Source: Glebionis coronaria (Eukaryota; Streptophyta; Magnoliopsida; Asterales; Asteraceae). Taken from it: a stretch of 64,000 nt of DNA. The stretch spans positions 211,776,592 through 211,840,591 of the forward strand of contig CM046882.1 in the NCBI GenBank assembly GCA_025667525.1, read 5' to 3'. The notes below the pieces were generated by a model, which saw only the letters and a list, made by a program, of their open reading frames with translations, was not told where the DNA came from and did no database searches. The translations under genes were made by a program, and so were the position numbers. Numbering within the stretch: position 1 is the stretch's first letter; each line of letters begins with the position of its first letter. Of this stretch, positions 33,843-47,000 are shown piece by piece.

Positions 33843-36782
33843 TCTGACAATCTGTCAATTTAAGGTCGTTATTTTAATCTCGACTATTAAGTATTATATG
33901 TTTACTTTAATGAGAATTTTAAATTATTGGCTAACCAAGAAGGTTATGACTTGAAACTAGCGTAAGAATGTCGATTAGATAAAAACCGGTAAGGAATACG
34001 TTAGGTATCGATATTATATTCTCAAATTATCATAAAAATGATTTTACTATATTTAATCTTTATTTCTCGTGTTTTACGTTTTAACGAATGACGAGAACTA
34101 TTAGTGATCGCGATACCGAGGGATGTCCAAATATTTATGTTTTATTATCGATTGTCTCGATATTTTATATTTTCGATGTTTTCGATTTAATTACGTTTTA
34201 AGTCGTGTCGAAGTTTTATTATTAAATTTATGAAGCATTTAAACTTTTGAAAAGTGTTTTTACGAACCCAAGTCCCGTAAATATTTTCAACTTTGACAAA
34301 TATTCATCTTCTACCCTTTAACTTATTTAATTGCTTTTTCGCCCAAAACTATGCCTAAATAAAAAAATCTACCCTAATCTTGGACTACATATAAATTTTT
34401 CACTAACTAGTTTTATTTAAAAATCATATTTAACAAAAATTTCACCCACCTCTTTCTTTTCTCTCTTTACACCGTCCACCCCCAACCCTATATACTTCAA
34501 AAAAATTTGATTTCTACTTTGATTCACTCAAATCTAATCAAAGACCCACTTTGCAAATTCAACGAGGATCATTTTGGTATAAGATTTTTCAACATGCATA
34601 CACTTTATTTTTCTTTCAAATTTTGGTGAAAAACATCATGTTTGATCCATTTTCATGGTTATGAATGTTGTTATTATTATTATATTTGAGTGGGGTTGTT
34701 GATGCATGCATGATTTTTATATATTTGATTTTTATTAGATTGAATTTGAGGGTGTTAGGAGTTAGTTATATGTGTTATGATAATATTAGGGTAATATTAG
34801 GAGTATGTAAATTGTTAAAATGGGTTAAAAAATTATTTTATTATGATTTTTAAAGAGTTAATTTTAGCCAGTAACTTAAAGGGCATTTTTGAATTACTTA
34901 CTGTAATAAACTTGTTAAACTAATAAGTTAGGGTCGTAGAGAATTTCGTTAGCTTCGATTTGATATAAAGTAGGACTTTCAACTCCAAACGAGTGCGAAG
35001 TTACAATAATTTTAGTATTCGTGTACCGGGAGACGAGTATCGGCACAATCCGAAAATTGTTGTCGATATTTGGATCGAATATCGGGGACTATAGAATGAG
35101 TTTTAAAAATGTTCAAGTACTGATGTAAGTTTCTAAACCTCAGGTCATGAGTCTATTTTCAAACGCGAGTGTCAGTTTTATAAATGGAGTTGTTTAGATA
35201 TGTCAAAATGGTTTTACAAGTAAAAGGCGTAAAACTGTCCGGTTTTTATAACACGAAGGTGTGTCGGGCAGAAGGTCTTGGAAGTAATATTTTTGAATGA
35301 AACTTAAACTGAGTCTTATTCATATTATATGTGAGTTTGTGACCAAGTTTCATCGAAATCGGACAAGTGTAGATAGGGTAGATTGGTGTGTACATTTGGA
35401 GTGTACATGCTGATTGGTATTTTGGACATGTAGTTCAATAATCATGCGGCGTGAGTTGAGTATTCGCCATTGGACATGGGGATTTACTCAAGTGTTAAGT
35501 CAATATATAAATGACTTAGCTACTGGTCCGAGGGAAGTAAAATGATAATTTGACTTGCGTTGACTTGGCGTCTTAAGACGGGTCAATATTGAAAGTGCAA
35601 GTGTTTAAAAGAATAGTGTTGAATGAAATGGTATAGTAATAACACTTGTATTATTAAATTTTTCGGGATTGTCTTGGTTTTGTAATTTTGATTTTATATT
35701 ATTTAAGTATGATTTATACTTAAGTCGATTATTAACGAACGCGCCTTATTTGGTAGGTTGCGGTTTTCGTATTTAAACGGGCATCACTAATCGTCGGCGA
35801 TCGTCTCATTACCCCTATTGGCTAAGGTGAGTCTATAGCCTCGCTTTTAACATGTTTTGTTTTATACAAAAAACCTGCGAGGGGGATAACATGCTTGTTT
35901 TATTAAAAATAATGGGTGCAACGAGATGTTGTGGAAATCCCATTAATGGGTGCAACGAGAAGTTGTGGGAACCCTAGCTACTTGAAAAGTATTTATTGAA
36001 ATTGAAAGGTACAACTATAAGTTGTGGTAAACACATGATTGTTTTAAAATTGAACACAAGGAACTTAATTGTATGTTTAGATGAAAGTTATTACATATGT
36101 TTGTTTAGCCTTAAAAGACCCATGAACCGTGAATTGTTAATCGAAGTAACGCTAATGCTATGGATAGATCTATCGGGGTGACGCCCAGTACGGTCGCGAC
36201 TAGCTCTTGCATGGTGTTGTGATGCACTATTAATGAAACATCGGATGCAATGTATAAGAGAAATATACGCACTTGGCTAGGTGTGTTGGGCTGAAATAAT
36301 ATATGTTAACGTTCAATGTCACGAGACTTATGTAATGACACGATAATTATGTCTGTACAACATAATTGTCTTTGATAAATTATTAACCATGGAAGGTTAT
36401 TTTTGAATACTTGTGTTCTCTTTATTTAAATTAAACTCTATAGATTCACTCGGCAAATTTTGCTGACTTTTTTTAACATGTTTTATCTCAGGTCCATATA
36501 GAAGGCACTCGAGGAAGGCGGTTTTGTGAAGCTTGCTTATTGAAATGTTTTGGCCCGCCTTTATAATTATATCCATCCAAATAATTTTTACCAATTACTA
36601 GCTTTCGTAAACTTGAAGTTATCTGGGACCGTGTATGAAATTATACTTTTAATGAATGATAATGAATGGATGTTCATTAAAACGACTCGTTTTGAGCTGT
36701 TTTCTATAATTATGATATTGAACCATGATAGTAACACCCAATGACCCTTCCGCTGTTATGACCGAAATTTGGGGGTGTTACA
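33843..36782 (+). repeat. 5' LTR of Tekay-2 (2940 bp)
   Basis: The start is mutated (TCTGACAATC instead of TGTGACAATC); it ends GGGGGTGTTACA. A TATA-like CATATAAAT is near 34387-34395; the 3' copy has TATATATAAA there. Short open frames inside it recur in the 3' LTR and are not genes. Confidence 0.9.
35827..36491 (+). other. Candidate intron inside the Tekay-2 5' LTR (665 bp)
   Basis: Donor AAG|GTGAGTC, possible branch site CTGAC about 25-30 nt before the acceptor, a T-rich tract, and acceptor TTATCTCAG|GTCC. The 3' LTR copy (43107-43773) keeps all of these. Both sites lie downstream of the TATA box, so a transcript would contain them. Confidence 0.5.
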
Positions 36783-36785
36783 GAT

Positions 36786-36797
36786 TGGCATCAGAGC
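36786..36797 (+). promoter_or_regulatory. Primer-binding site of Tekay-2
   Basis: TGGCATCAGAGC differs by one base from TGGTATCAGAGC, the usual initiator-Met tRNA primer site of plant gypsy and copia elements. Between it and gag (36798-38217) I see only non-coding leader. Confidence 0.8.
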
Positions 36798-38217
36798 TCA
36801 AGTTATAGAGAACGAAAAGATTTTCCAAAAATGAATTTTTGAAATCTTTTAACTATAACTGTTGCAAGCGAAACCTCCGAGTTGCCAATGGACGAGAATT
36901 AAAGTATTTATATATATGGCATTATATATATGTTGTTGTAATCTTTATTGATTATTTGAACTTGTGAATTACAAGGTATGTTTTCATTTATTTAATTATA
37001 AATGATAATTTTATATTTATACGAGATATTTATGCGACGTAGATTGTCACGAAGCCACCCTAGTCATTTTAATGATAGCGCTGAAGCTATTCCTGAAATG
37101 AATCCTGTTATTCTCGAGATTAACTAAGTTGTGGATATACATGATCCCAACGAAACGGTTAATATTATTGCTGATATTATTTTGGTTACAAGGATTTTGA
37201 TTTCCTTGGTTCTTATTCTTGATTTATCGATTCGCTCATTTCATTTAGCAAATTTAATTTGCCTTTTCATTAATCTTCGACATTATATTGTTTTGATAAA
37301 AACAAGTTTGTCCGAGATGGTACTATCAATTGTTAGGAACTGAGATTGATTGTTATGGTGTTCACATGCCAACTAGTATCCCATATCATATCACTGATCA
37401 TTTTCTGTTAAATCAGTTTCTCATTTGTTTCAATCTTGATTTTTTGCGTTGAGCTAGCGATGCTTGAATAAAGTGATTTATAATCATTGAAATAAATTGG
37501 CCATTTATTTGAACAAGGAAATTATAAATTGTTGAACTACAAATTTCTGAATCTTATTCAGAAGGACTTGATCAATCCATGGAAATAATGATTCATAAAG
37601 GTGTGGGCTTAAGCATATAGCATCTGCGTGATTAAACTCTTATTGACTCATAATTCGTTTGCTCGATTCATTCTTTGATTTTGTTCCTTTAATTCCTTGA
37701 TCGTGAAATGGTTGTATTGGGGCTGTTCCAAAAGCACCAATTGAGGAGGATATCAAGCGTCTCTGAAAGACATTGAAGAAATCTTCTTCTTGTGGGACCG
37801 AGGAGCATTCTTAGCCATGTGAAATACCTAGTAACTCTTAGTAGATTAGTTTATCAATTGTAGTATCTTCTCATTAATCCCTAACTAAACTGTGACAACA
37901 GTTAGTAGGACTAGTCTTTTAAGTTGTACGACATTAGACGATGATTATCTATAATGTTTGACAATACGACTTGTACTAGTTTGTGATCAATGGAATAACT
38001 ATCTTTTGATTCCTAATTCTACATCGTTCTATTATTATCTTTCTTTGCTTTTCTCTTGTAAATTCATATGGTATAATGCAATCATTGAATGAATACTCAT
38101 TATGATTTGATTTGCGTTACACAAGACTCATGTAGTCAATGAAAGCTATGACTGAAGCACGAATGCACCAAGTTATTAGTGAATAAGTTGCTGTATCTTT
38201 AGTTAAATTCATGGCCA

Positions 38218-38790
38218 ACATGAATGATGGATCTGGATCTAGAGCTGAAGCTATAACTGGTGGGACTGGAACCGGTGGAGCTGAAGCTAGAGCCGATAAT
38301 GTTCGTGGTACGGATGGAACAGATGTGCCTGAAGTTAGAGGCTATAACTACACTTCATTCGTTAATTCCAAACCGTAAACTCTTAAGGGGACTAAAGATG
38401 ATGGAGGATTGTGTCAGTTATTGAAAGCTGGCGTCAGTCTTTCGAATCAGTGACCCTAATCAGGAGGATAAGGTGCAGTTTGAAATCGCTACTCTCCAAG
38501 GTCGTGCATTAATTTGGTACAATGGCAGACTTGCTTCCATAGGTATCGTTACTTATGGGACACCATGGACTAAGGTGAGGAAACGGTTAAAAGAGGAGCT
38601 TGTCCTCGAAGAATTTCCAAAGTATGGAGCAAGTGTTGTACAATCTGAAACTGAAGGGAACTAACATTGGTAGATATATTAAGTGTTTCCATAAGTTGAA
38701 TCTTTTATGTCCAAGAATTGTGGCACCCAAACCGTCAAGGTCAAGTAGTATATTCTCGGCTGATCAAGAATATATGCGGTGATGTGACTT
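38218..38790 (+). pseudogene. Tekay-2 gag remnant
   Basis: Readable Gag pieces: a Gly/Glu/Ala-rich N-terminus (38218-38330), then VQFEIATLQGRALIWYNGRL (38471-38530), and, in a shifted frame, YNLKLKGTNIGRYIKCFHKLNLLCPR (38638-38720). The last matches the Tekay/Del Gag core. No zinc knuckle or protease follows; 38790-39030 seems to be a deletion junction that joins gag directly to the protease-RT linker. Confidence 0.75.
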
Positions 38791-39029
38791 CTTCTAAGCC
38801 AATTGCTTTTGTGAAGCTGTCTGCGTGGCTTATTAGCTCATGGGACACATAACTCAAGGCAAGGCTAACAAGGTCACTGAAGGGAAAAATAATTCCAAAT
38901 TGAAAATACTTTTCGTGCATTAGAGCTCGTAAGTATATCGAAAAAGGATGTGGATTAATCATGGCTTAGGTATCATAGAAGGAATCGTAAGAGAAGTAAG
39001 TATAATTACTCTAGTCATTTGTGACTATT

Positions 39030-40905
39030 CTGAAGTGTTTCTGGATGATTTGCCAAGGCTTCCGCCTCCAAGGCAAATATAGTTCTTAATTGATCTAATT
39101 TCTGATGCTGCAACTGTGGCACATGAGCCATATTCATTAGCACCCTCTGAGTTGAAGTAATTATTTTTGCAGTATTAAGAACTATCTAATAGAGGTTTTA
39201 GTCGATCGAGCTTGTCAGTTTGTAGAACTCCTATTCTATTCACTAAGAAGAAAGATGATTTGTTTCGTATGTGTATCGATTACTGAGAGTTGGATAACCT
39301 AACGATCAAGAATCATTACCCGCTTCTATGAATTGATGATCTATTTGATCAACTTCAAAATTCTCGTGTTTTCTCCAAGATTCTGGTTTTTCCTCCTAGA
39401 TTGATCTTTGTTTTGCTTATCATCAACGTTGCATATGCGAGGAAGATATTCCTATTATGGCGTTTAGAACTTGTGATGATCATTATGAGTTTAGTGTTAT
39501 GCCTTCTGGTTTGACCAATACGCCTGTTGTATTCATTGACTTAATGAATTGTATGTGTAAGCTGTGTCTTGATAAATTCGTGATTATTTTCATTGATGAT
39601 ATTCTAATCTGCTCTAAGAGCGAAAAAGAACATGCCGAACACTTAGGGATTATCTTGAACTTGTTAAAGAACGAAAAGATGTACCCAAAATTCTTAAAGT
39701 GTGATTTTTGGCTTGGTTCTGTACAACTTCTCTGTCATGTGATTGACAAAAGTGGCAGACATGTTGATTCTGCGAGAATCGAAGCCCTCGAAAATTTGAA
39801 TGTTCCAACTATTCCAATCGAAGTACGACAAATTCTAGGTTTGGCTGGTTATTACTGAAGGTTTATTGAAAGATCCTCTTTGATATCAAAACCATTAACT
39901 AAGCTAACTAAAAAGAATGAACCGTATGTGTGGGGTGATAATGAAGAGAAAGCTTTTCAGACCATGAAAAGAAAACTCTGCAGGACGCCGATCTTATCGT
40001 TACCTGAAGGAAGTAAAGATTTTGTTGTTGATCGTGATACATCTCCTTTATGTTTTGGGGTTGTTTTGATTTGTATATGCTTGTAGGAAACCTAGGAAGA
40101 ATGAGGAAACTGCTCAACCCATGACTTGTAATTGGGTGCGGTGATTTTACTCTTCGTCTATTGAGACATTAATTGTATGGCACTAAGGTACTGTATCAAC
40201 CGATAGTAAGAGCCTACAATGTATTCTGGAATAAAAGAGGTAAATAAGCCTTTTAAGTGATTACGATTGTGTTATTCGTTATCATTCGTGAAGTTGGAGC
40301 AAATTACAATGGATTCATTGTTAAGCTCTCGAAAACTCAGTCTGACTATGACTCGATTTCTATCAATGTTGATTGATTGACTCTGCTCATTTTGTTTCGA
40401 TAAATAAATCGATCGTGCTAATTAATTTGTGAACCACTCGTAGTAGACATAGAAGTTATGATAATGTGAAGCGAAAACCTTTGAAATTCGAGGTAGGTGG
40501 AAAAGTTATGCCAAGTTATCACCATGAAAAAGGTGTTATATATTCTGGAAAACGTGGAAAGTTAAGTCCCCGTTAGTTTGGACCATTCGAGATGATATCG
40601 AGTGTAGGTCCGGCGGCATGAAAACTTAAATTACCTCGAGAGCTACAAGGAATTCACAATACTTTTCATATGTCGAACCTAAAGAAATTCCTTCCTGACG
40701 AAGATCTTATTATCTCTCTTGATGAAGTATGAATCGACGGTAAGTTGCATTTCATCAAAGTACTTGTTGATATTATCGATAAGTAGGTTAGGCAACCGAA
40801 GCAAAGTCGAATTCCTATTGTCATGTGTGATGGAACTCAAGACGAGGACCAAAATACGTTTAACTCTTTGATTTCAAAGAGCGATCGAGGAAGAATGCAA
40901 GTTGA
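39030..40905 (+). pseudogene. Tekay-2 RT, RNase H and integrase remnants
   Basis: LPRLPP near 39056 marks the linker before RT. RT runs to about 39858, with [17 protein letters not shown] and [12 protein letters not shown] (39590-39625). RNase H follows (39880-40086, PLTKLTKKNEPYVWG). A scrap of integrase core (SDYDS, near 40340) is followed at once by the C-terminal domain ([22 protein letters not shown]; 40480-40720), so the catalytic core is mostly deleted. Chromodomain-position sequence near 40800 is decayed. Confidence 0.8.
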
Positions 40906-40940
40906 TCTTCGGGACGAAGATCCCAATTTGGTGGGGATAA

Positions 40941-43900
40941 TGTGACAATCCGTCAATTTCAGGTCGTTATTTTAATCTCGACTATTAAGTATTATATATT
41001 TACTTTAATGAGAATTTTAAATTATTGGCTAACCGAGAAGGTCATGACTTGAAACTAGCGTAAGAATGTCGATTAGATGAAAACCGGTAAGGAATACGTT
41101 AGGTATCGATATTATATTCTCAATTTATCATAAAAATGATTTTATTATATTTAATCTTTATTTCTCGTGTTTTACGTTTTAACGAATGACGAGAACTATT
41201 AGTGATCGCGATACCGATCGGATGCCCAAATATTTATGTTTTATTATCGATTGTCTCGATATTTTATATTTTCGATGTTTTCGATTTAATTACGTTTTAA
41301 GTCGTGTCGAAGTTTTATTATTAAATTTATGAAGCGTTTAAACTTTAGAAAAGTGTTTTTATGAAACCCGAGTCCTGTAAATATTTTCAACTTTGACAAA
41401 TATTCATCTTCTACCCTTTAACTTATTTAATTGCTTTTTGGCCCAAAACTATGCCTAAATGACAAAATCTACCCTAATCTTGGACTATATATAAATTTTC
41501 CACTAACTAGTTTTATTTAAAAATCATATTTAACAAAAATTTCACTAACCGTCCAACCTCAACCCTATATACTTCAAAAAAATTTGATTTCTACTTTGAT
41601 TCACTCAAATCTAATCAAAGACCCACTTTGCAAATTCAACAAGGATCATTTTGGTATAAGATTTTTCAACATGCATAAACTTTATTTTTCTTTAAAATTT
41701 TGGTGAAGAACATCATGTTTGATCCATTTTCATGGTTTGAATGTTGTTATTATTATTATATTTGAGTGGGGTTGTTGTTGCATGCATGATTTTTATATAT
41801 TTGATTTTTATTAGATTGAATTTGAGGGTGTTAGGAGTTAGTTAAATGTGTTATGATAATTTAGGGTAATATTAGGAGAATGTAAATTGTTAAAATGGGT
41901 TGAAAAATTGTTTTAGTGTGATTTTTAAAGAGCTAATTTTAGGCAGTAACTTAAAGGGCATTTTTGAATTACTTACTGTAATAAACTTGTTAAACTAATA
42001 AGATAGGTTCGTAGAGAATTTTGTTAGCTTCGATTTGATATAAAGTAGGACTTTCAACTCCAAACTAGTGCAAAATTACAACAACTTTTGGTATTCGTGT
42101 ACCGGGAGACGAGTATCGGCACAATCCGAAAATTGTTGTCGATATTTGGATCGAATCTCGGGGACTATAGAATGAGTTTTAAAAATGTTCAAGTACTGAT
42201 GTAAGTTGCTAAACCTCAGGTCATGAGTCTATTTTCAAACCCGAGTGTCGGTTTTATAAATGGAGTTGTTTAGATATGTCAAAATGGTTTTACAAGTAAA
42301 AGGCGTAAAACTGACCGGTTTTTATAACACGAAGGTGTGTCGGGCAGAAGGTCTTGGAAGTAATATTTTTGAATGAAACTTAAACTGAGTCTTATTCATA
42401 TTATATGTGAGTTTGTGACCAAGTTTCGTCGAAATCGAACAAGTGTAGATAGGGTAGATTGGTGTGTACATTTGGAGTGTACATGCGGATTGGTATATTG
42501 GACATGTAGTCAGGGGCGGACCCAGAATTTATAACAGGGTGTTGCACAATTTTTTTTACGATTATTAGTACTAAAGTTGACTCACATTATGTAAAAACGG
42601 GTGTTGCACGTATCGAAAAAACCTATTTAATAAGAAATTTACCCTTTGTGGCTTAAAATCGGGTGTAGCCCGTGCCACACCCGGCTCCCATGTGGGTATG
42701 CCCCTGCATGTAGTTCAATAATCATGCGGCGTGAGTTGAGTATTCGCCATTGGACATGGGGATTTACTCAAGTGTTAAGTCAATATATAAATGACTTAGC
42801 TACTGGTCCGAGGGAAGTAAAATGATAATTTGACTTGCGTTGACTTGGCGTCTTAAGACAGGTCAATATCGAGAGTGCAAGTGTTTGAAAGAACAGTGTT
42901 GAATGAAATGGTATAGTAATAACACTTGTATTATTAGATTTTTCGGGATTGTCTTGGTTTTGTAATTTTGATTTTATATTATTTAAGTATGATTTATACT
43001 TAAGTCGATTATTAACGAACGCGCCTTATTTGGTAGGTTGCGGTTTTCGTATTTAAACGGGCATCACTAATCGTCGGTGATCGTCTCATTACCACTATTG
43101 GCTAAGGTGAGTCTATAGCCTCGCTTTTAACATGTTTACTTGTTTTATAAAAAAACCCTCGAGGGGGATAACATGCTTGTTTTATTAAAAATAATGGGTG
43201 CAACGAGAAGTTGTGGAAATCCCATTAATGGGTGCAACGAGAAGTTGTGGGAACCCTAGCTACTTGAAAATTATTTATTGAAATTGAAAGGTACAACTAT
43301 AAGTTGTGGTAAACTCATGATTGTTTTAAAATTGAACACAAGGAACTTAATTGTATGTTTAGATGAAAATTATTACATATGTTTGTTTAGCCTTAAAAGA
43401 CCCATGAATCGTGAATTGTTAATCGAAGTAACGCTAATGCTATGGATAGATCTATCGGGGTGACGCCCAGTCCGGTCGCGACTAGCTCTCGCGTGGTGTT
43501 GTGATGCACTAGTAATGAAACATCGGATGCATTGTATAAGAGAAATATACCTACTTGGCTAGGTGTGTTGGGCTGAAATAATATATGTTAACGTTCAATG
43601 TCACGAGACTTATGTAATGACACGATAATTATGTCCATACAACATAAATGTCTTTGATAAATTATTAACCATGGAAGGTTATTTTTGAATACTTGTGTTC
43701 TCTTTATTTAAATTAAACTCTATAGATTCACTCGACAAATTTTGCTGACTTTTTTTAACATGTCTTATCTCAGGTCCATATAGAAGGCACTCGAGAAAGG
43801 CGGTTTCGTAAAGCTTGCTTATTGAAATGTTTTGGCCCGCCTTTATAATTATATCCATCCAAATAATTTTTACCAATTACTAGCTTTTGTAAACTTGAAG

Positions 43901-44064
43901 TTATCTGGGACCATGTATGAAATTACACTTTTATTGAATGATAATGAATGGATGTTTATTAAAACGACTCGTTTTGAGCTGTTTTCTATAATTATGAGAT
44001 TGAACCATGATAGTAACACCCAATGACCCTTCCGCTGTTATGACCGAAATTTGGGGGTGTTACA
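40941..44064 (+). repeat. 3' LTR of Tekay-2 (3124 bp)
   Basis: It starts TGTGACAATCCG after the tract GGTGGGGATAA and ends GTGTTACA. The length difference from the 5' LTR is explained by the 196-bp MITE and its 8-bp duplication, with small indels accounting for the rest. It keeps the candidate intron at 43107-43773. Confidence 0.92.
42511..42706. mobile_element. hAT-type MITE (196 bp)
   Basis: Present in the Tekay-2 3' LTR but absent from its 5' LTR. It starts CAGGGGCGGACCCAGAA and ends TATGCCCCTG, giving inverted ends CAGGGGC/GCCCCTG, and is flanked by the exact 8-bp duplication CATGTAGT (42503-42510 and 42707-42714). The 8-bp duplication and the CAGGGGCGG start are typical of plant hAT non-autonomous elements. 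Confidence 0.93.
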
Positions 44065-44092
44065 GCATTGCAATGATCAAGTGTAGGGTATT

Positions 44093-47000
44093 TACTAAGT
44101 GTGAAAACACTTATCCTTTTACCACTTATTTCCAATAATAACAAGACCAAAACGTGTATTTTATGTCGTAAAAGTCGGAATTATGCGTGGTTTGTGTTTT
44201 TATTGTGTTTCAGGATAAAAATATGAAAAAGGATGAAAACAAGGGCTGTCACGGGCTTTTATCGAAGAAAAAGACAAAAGACGAAGTTAAAAGATCAAGA
44301 GTGCAAAAAGAACGGAAGTCCAAGGCCTATTCTGAAGATTTATCGAAGAAAAAGTCTAAAGACGGAAGTTTAATGAAGTCGAAGAACTCAAGTCTAATAG
44401 AAGAAGAAAATTATAAGACAAGATCAATTTATATCGACAAATCCCAAGACGACGTCGAGAAAGACAAAGAATTTAAATCGAGTCGAGACTAAAAGAAAGA
44501 AGGAAGTAACACATGCACTCCCCACCTCCTATATATACCCTCCTAATGACACATTAGGAGGGTGTTAGTTAATTAGTTAATTTTACAATTTTAGTAGTTT
44601 AGTTTTTAAAGAGAGAAAGTGTTTAACTTTCTCTCACTAGGAGAACTTCATCTTTTTATTCCTTTCTTGTTTGAATAAAATCTTTACTTTTGAGAGCTTA
44701 ATCTTGTTATCTTAATCTTCTTCTACCTTTCTTGTTTTTAATTTTGATCTTGATTAGTGATAATATTTGATTTTGTTTCATCTTGATGCTTATGTGATTA
44801 AAAAGTTTATCTTTTTATTCATCTCTAAGTTTTTATACGGATTAAGCTTTGAGCTTATCATGCTTATTGGCTTATTTTGTATTTAGCTTTTTTGCTTTAA
44901 AAGTTTTCTTAAACGTTTTGTCTTTTTAAAGTTTGATTTTAAAAAAAGTTTCTTATTTAGAGTTTTGAAAGTTCTTATTTGTGCTTATTTAGTAATTTCC
45001 TTTAAAAATTGTTTAAGTTTCGGATTGTGCTTTTTAAAATAGGAGAAGCTTATTTGATTTGCTTATTACGGATTACTTCCCATCGGAAAGTTAAACCCTT
45101 TTCCGACGGGGTATTCCGACACTGTATTTCGACACTACATTCCGATACTAGGTATCGGAAAAGGGTTTTGTATTCCCACAAGTATTTCGATTGGGATTCC
45201 GAAGGAGGTGTTTCTTTGACATTCCGATAGTGCAAAAAGAACGGAAGTCCAAGGCCTATTCTGAAGATTTATCGAAGAAAAAGTCTAAAGACGGAAGTTT
45301 AATGAAGTCGAAGAACTCAAGTCTAATAGAAGAAGAAAATTATAAGACAAGATCAATTTATATCGACAAATCCCAAGACGACGTCGAGAAAGACAAAGAA
45401 TTTAAATCGAGTCGAGACTAAAAGAAAGAAGGAAGTAACACATGCACTCCCCACCTCCTATATATACCCTCCTAATGACACATTAGGAGGGTGTTAGTTA
45501 ATTAGTTAATTTTACAATTTTAGTAGTTTAGTTTTTAAAGAGAGAAAGTGTTTAACTTTCTATCACTAGGAGAACTTCATCTTTTTATTCCTTTCTTGTT
45601 TGAATAAAATCTTTACTTTTGAGAGCTTAATCTTGTTTTTATCTTAATCTTCTTCTACCTTTCTTGTTTTTAATTTTGATCTTGATTAGTGATAATATTT
45701 GATTTTGTTTCATCTTGATGCTTATGTGATTAAAAAGTTTATCTTTTTATTCATCTCTAAGTTTTTATACGGATTAAGCTTTGAGCTTATCATGCTTATT
45801 GGCTTATTTTGTATTTAGGTTTTTTGCTTTAAAAGTTTTCTTAAACGTTTTGTCTTTTTAAAGTTTGATTTTAAAAAAAGTTTCTTATTTAGAGTATTGA
45901 AAGTTCTTATTTGTGCTTATTTAGTAATTTCCTTTAAAAATTGTTTAAGTTTCGGATTGTGCTTTTTAAAATAGGAGAAGCTTATTTGATTTGCTTATTA
46001 AGGATTACTTCCCATCGGAAAGTTAAACCCTTTTCCGACGGGGTATTCCGACACTGTATTTCGACACTACATTCCGATACTAGGTATCGGAAAAGGGTTT
46101 TGTATTCCCACAAGTATTTCGATTGGGATTCCGAAGGAGGTGTTTCTTTGACATTCTGATAGTGCAAAAAGAACGGAAGTCCAAGGCCTATTCTGAAGAT
46201 TTATCGAAGAAAAAGTCTAAAGACGGAAGTTTAATGAAGTCGAAGAACTCAAGTCTAATAGAAGAAGAAAATTATAAGACAAGATCAATTTATATCGACA
46301 AATCCCAAGACGACGTCGAGAAAGACAAAGAATTTAAATCGAGTCGAGACTAAAAGAAAGAAGGAAGTAACACATGCACTCCCCACCTCCTATATATACC
46401 CTCCTAATGACACATTAGGAGGGTGTTAGTTAATTAGTAAATTTTACAATTTTAGTAGTTTAGTTTTTAAAGAGAGAAAGTGTTTAACTTTCTCTCACTA
46501 AGAGAACTTCATCTTTTTATTCCTTTCTTGTTTGAATAAAATCTTTACTTTTGAGAGCTTAATCTTGTTTTTATCTTAATCTTCTTCTACCTTTCTTGTT
46601 TTTAATTTTGATCTTGATTAGTGATAATATTTGATTTTGTTTCATCTTGATGCTTATGTGATTAAAAAGTTTATCTTTTTATTCATCTCTAAGTTTTTAT
46701 ACGGATTAAGCTTTGAGCTTATCATGCTTATTGGCTTATTTTGTATTTAGCTTTTTTGCTTTAAAAGTTTTCTTAAACGTTTTGTCTTTTTAAAGTTTGA
46801 TTTTAAAAAAGTTGCTTATTTAGAGTTTTGAAAGTTCTTATTTGTGCTTATTTAGTAATTTCCTTTAAAAATTGTTTATGTTTCGGATTGTGCTTTTTAA
46901 AATAGGAGAAGCTTATTTGATTTGCTTATTACGGATTACTTCCCATCGGAAAGGTAAACCCTTTTCCGACGGGGTATTCCGACACTGTATTTCGACACTA

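Larger units (their letters stand above)
33843..44064 (+). mobile_element. Tekay-2: decayed Tekay/Del-like gypsy element (10222 bp)
   Basis: Two LTRs (33843-36782 and 40941-44064) flank a shortened interior with gag, RT, RNase H and integrase C-terminal remains. The PBS resembles initiator-Met tRNA. Gag has the KGTNIG motif typical of Tekay/Del. The interior, about 4.2 kb, lacks a recognisable protease and most of the integrase core. LTR divergence is about 5 differences in a 168-bp sample (~3%). The 3' LTR also carries a MITE. Confidence 0.9.

Noticed and set aside
36397..36744. Small frames repeated at 43679-44026
   Set aside because: LTR sequence of Tekay-2; the only reason for similarity is the LTR pair.
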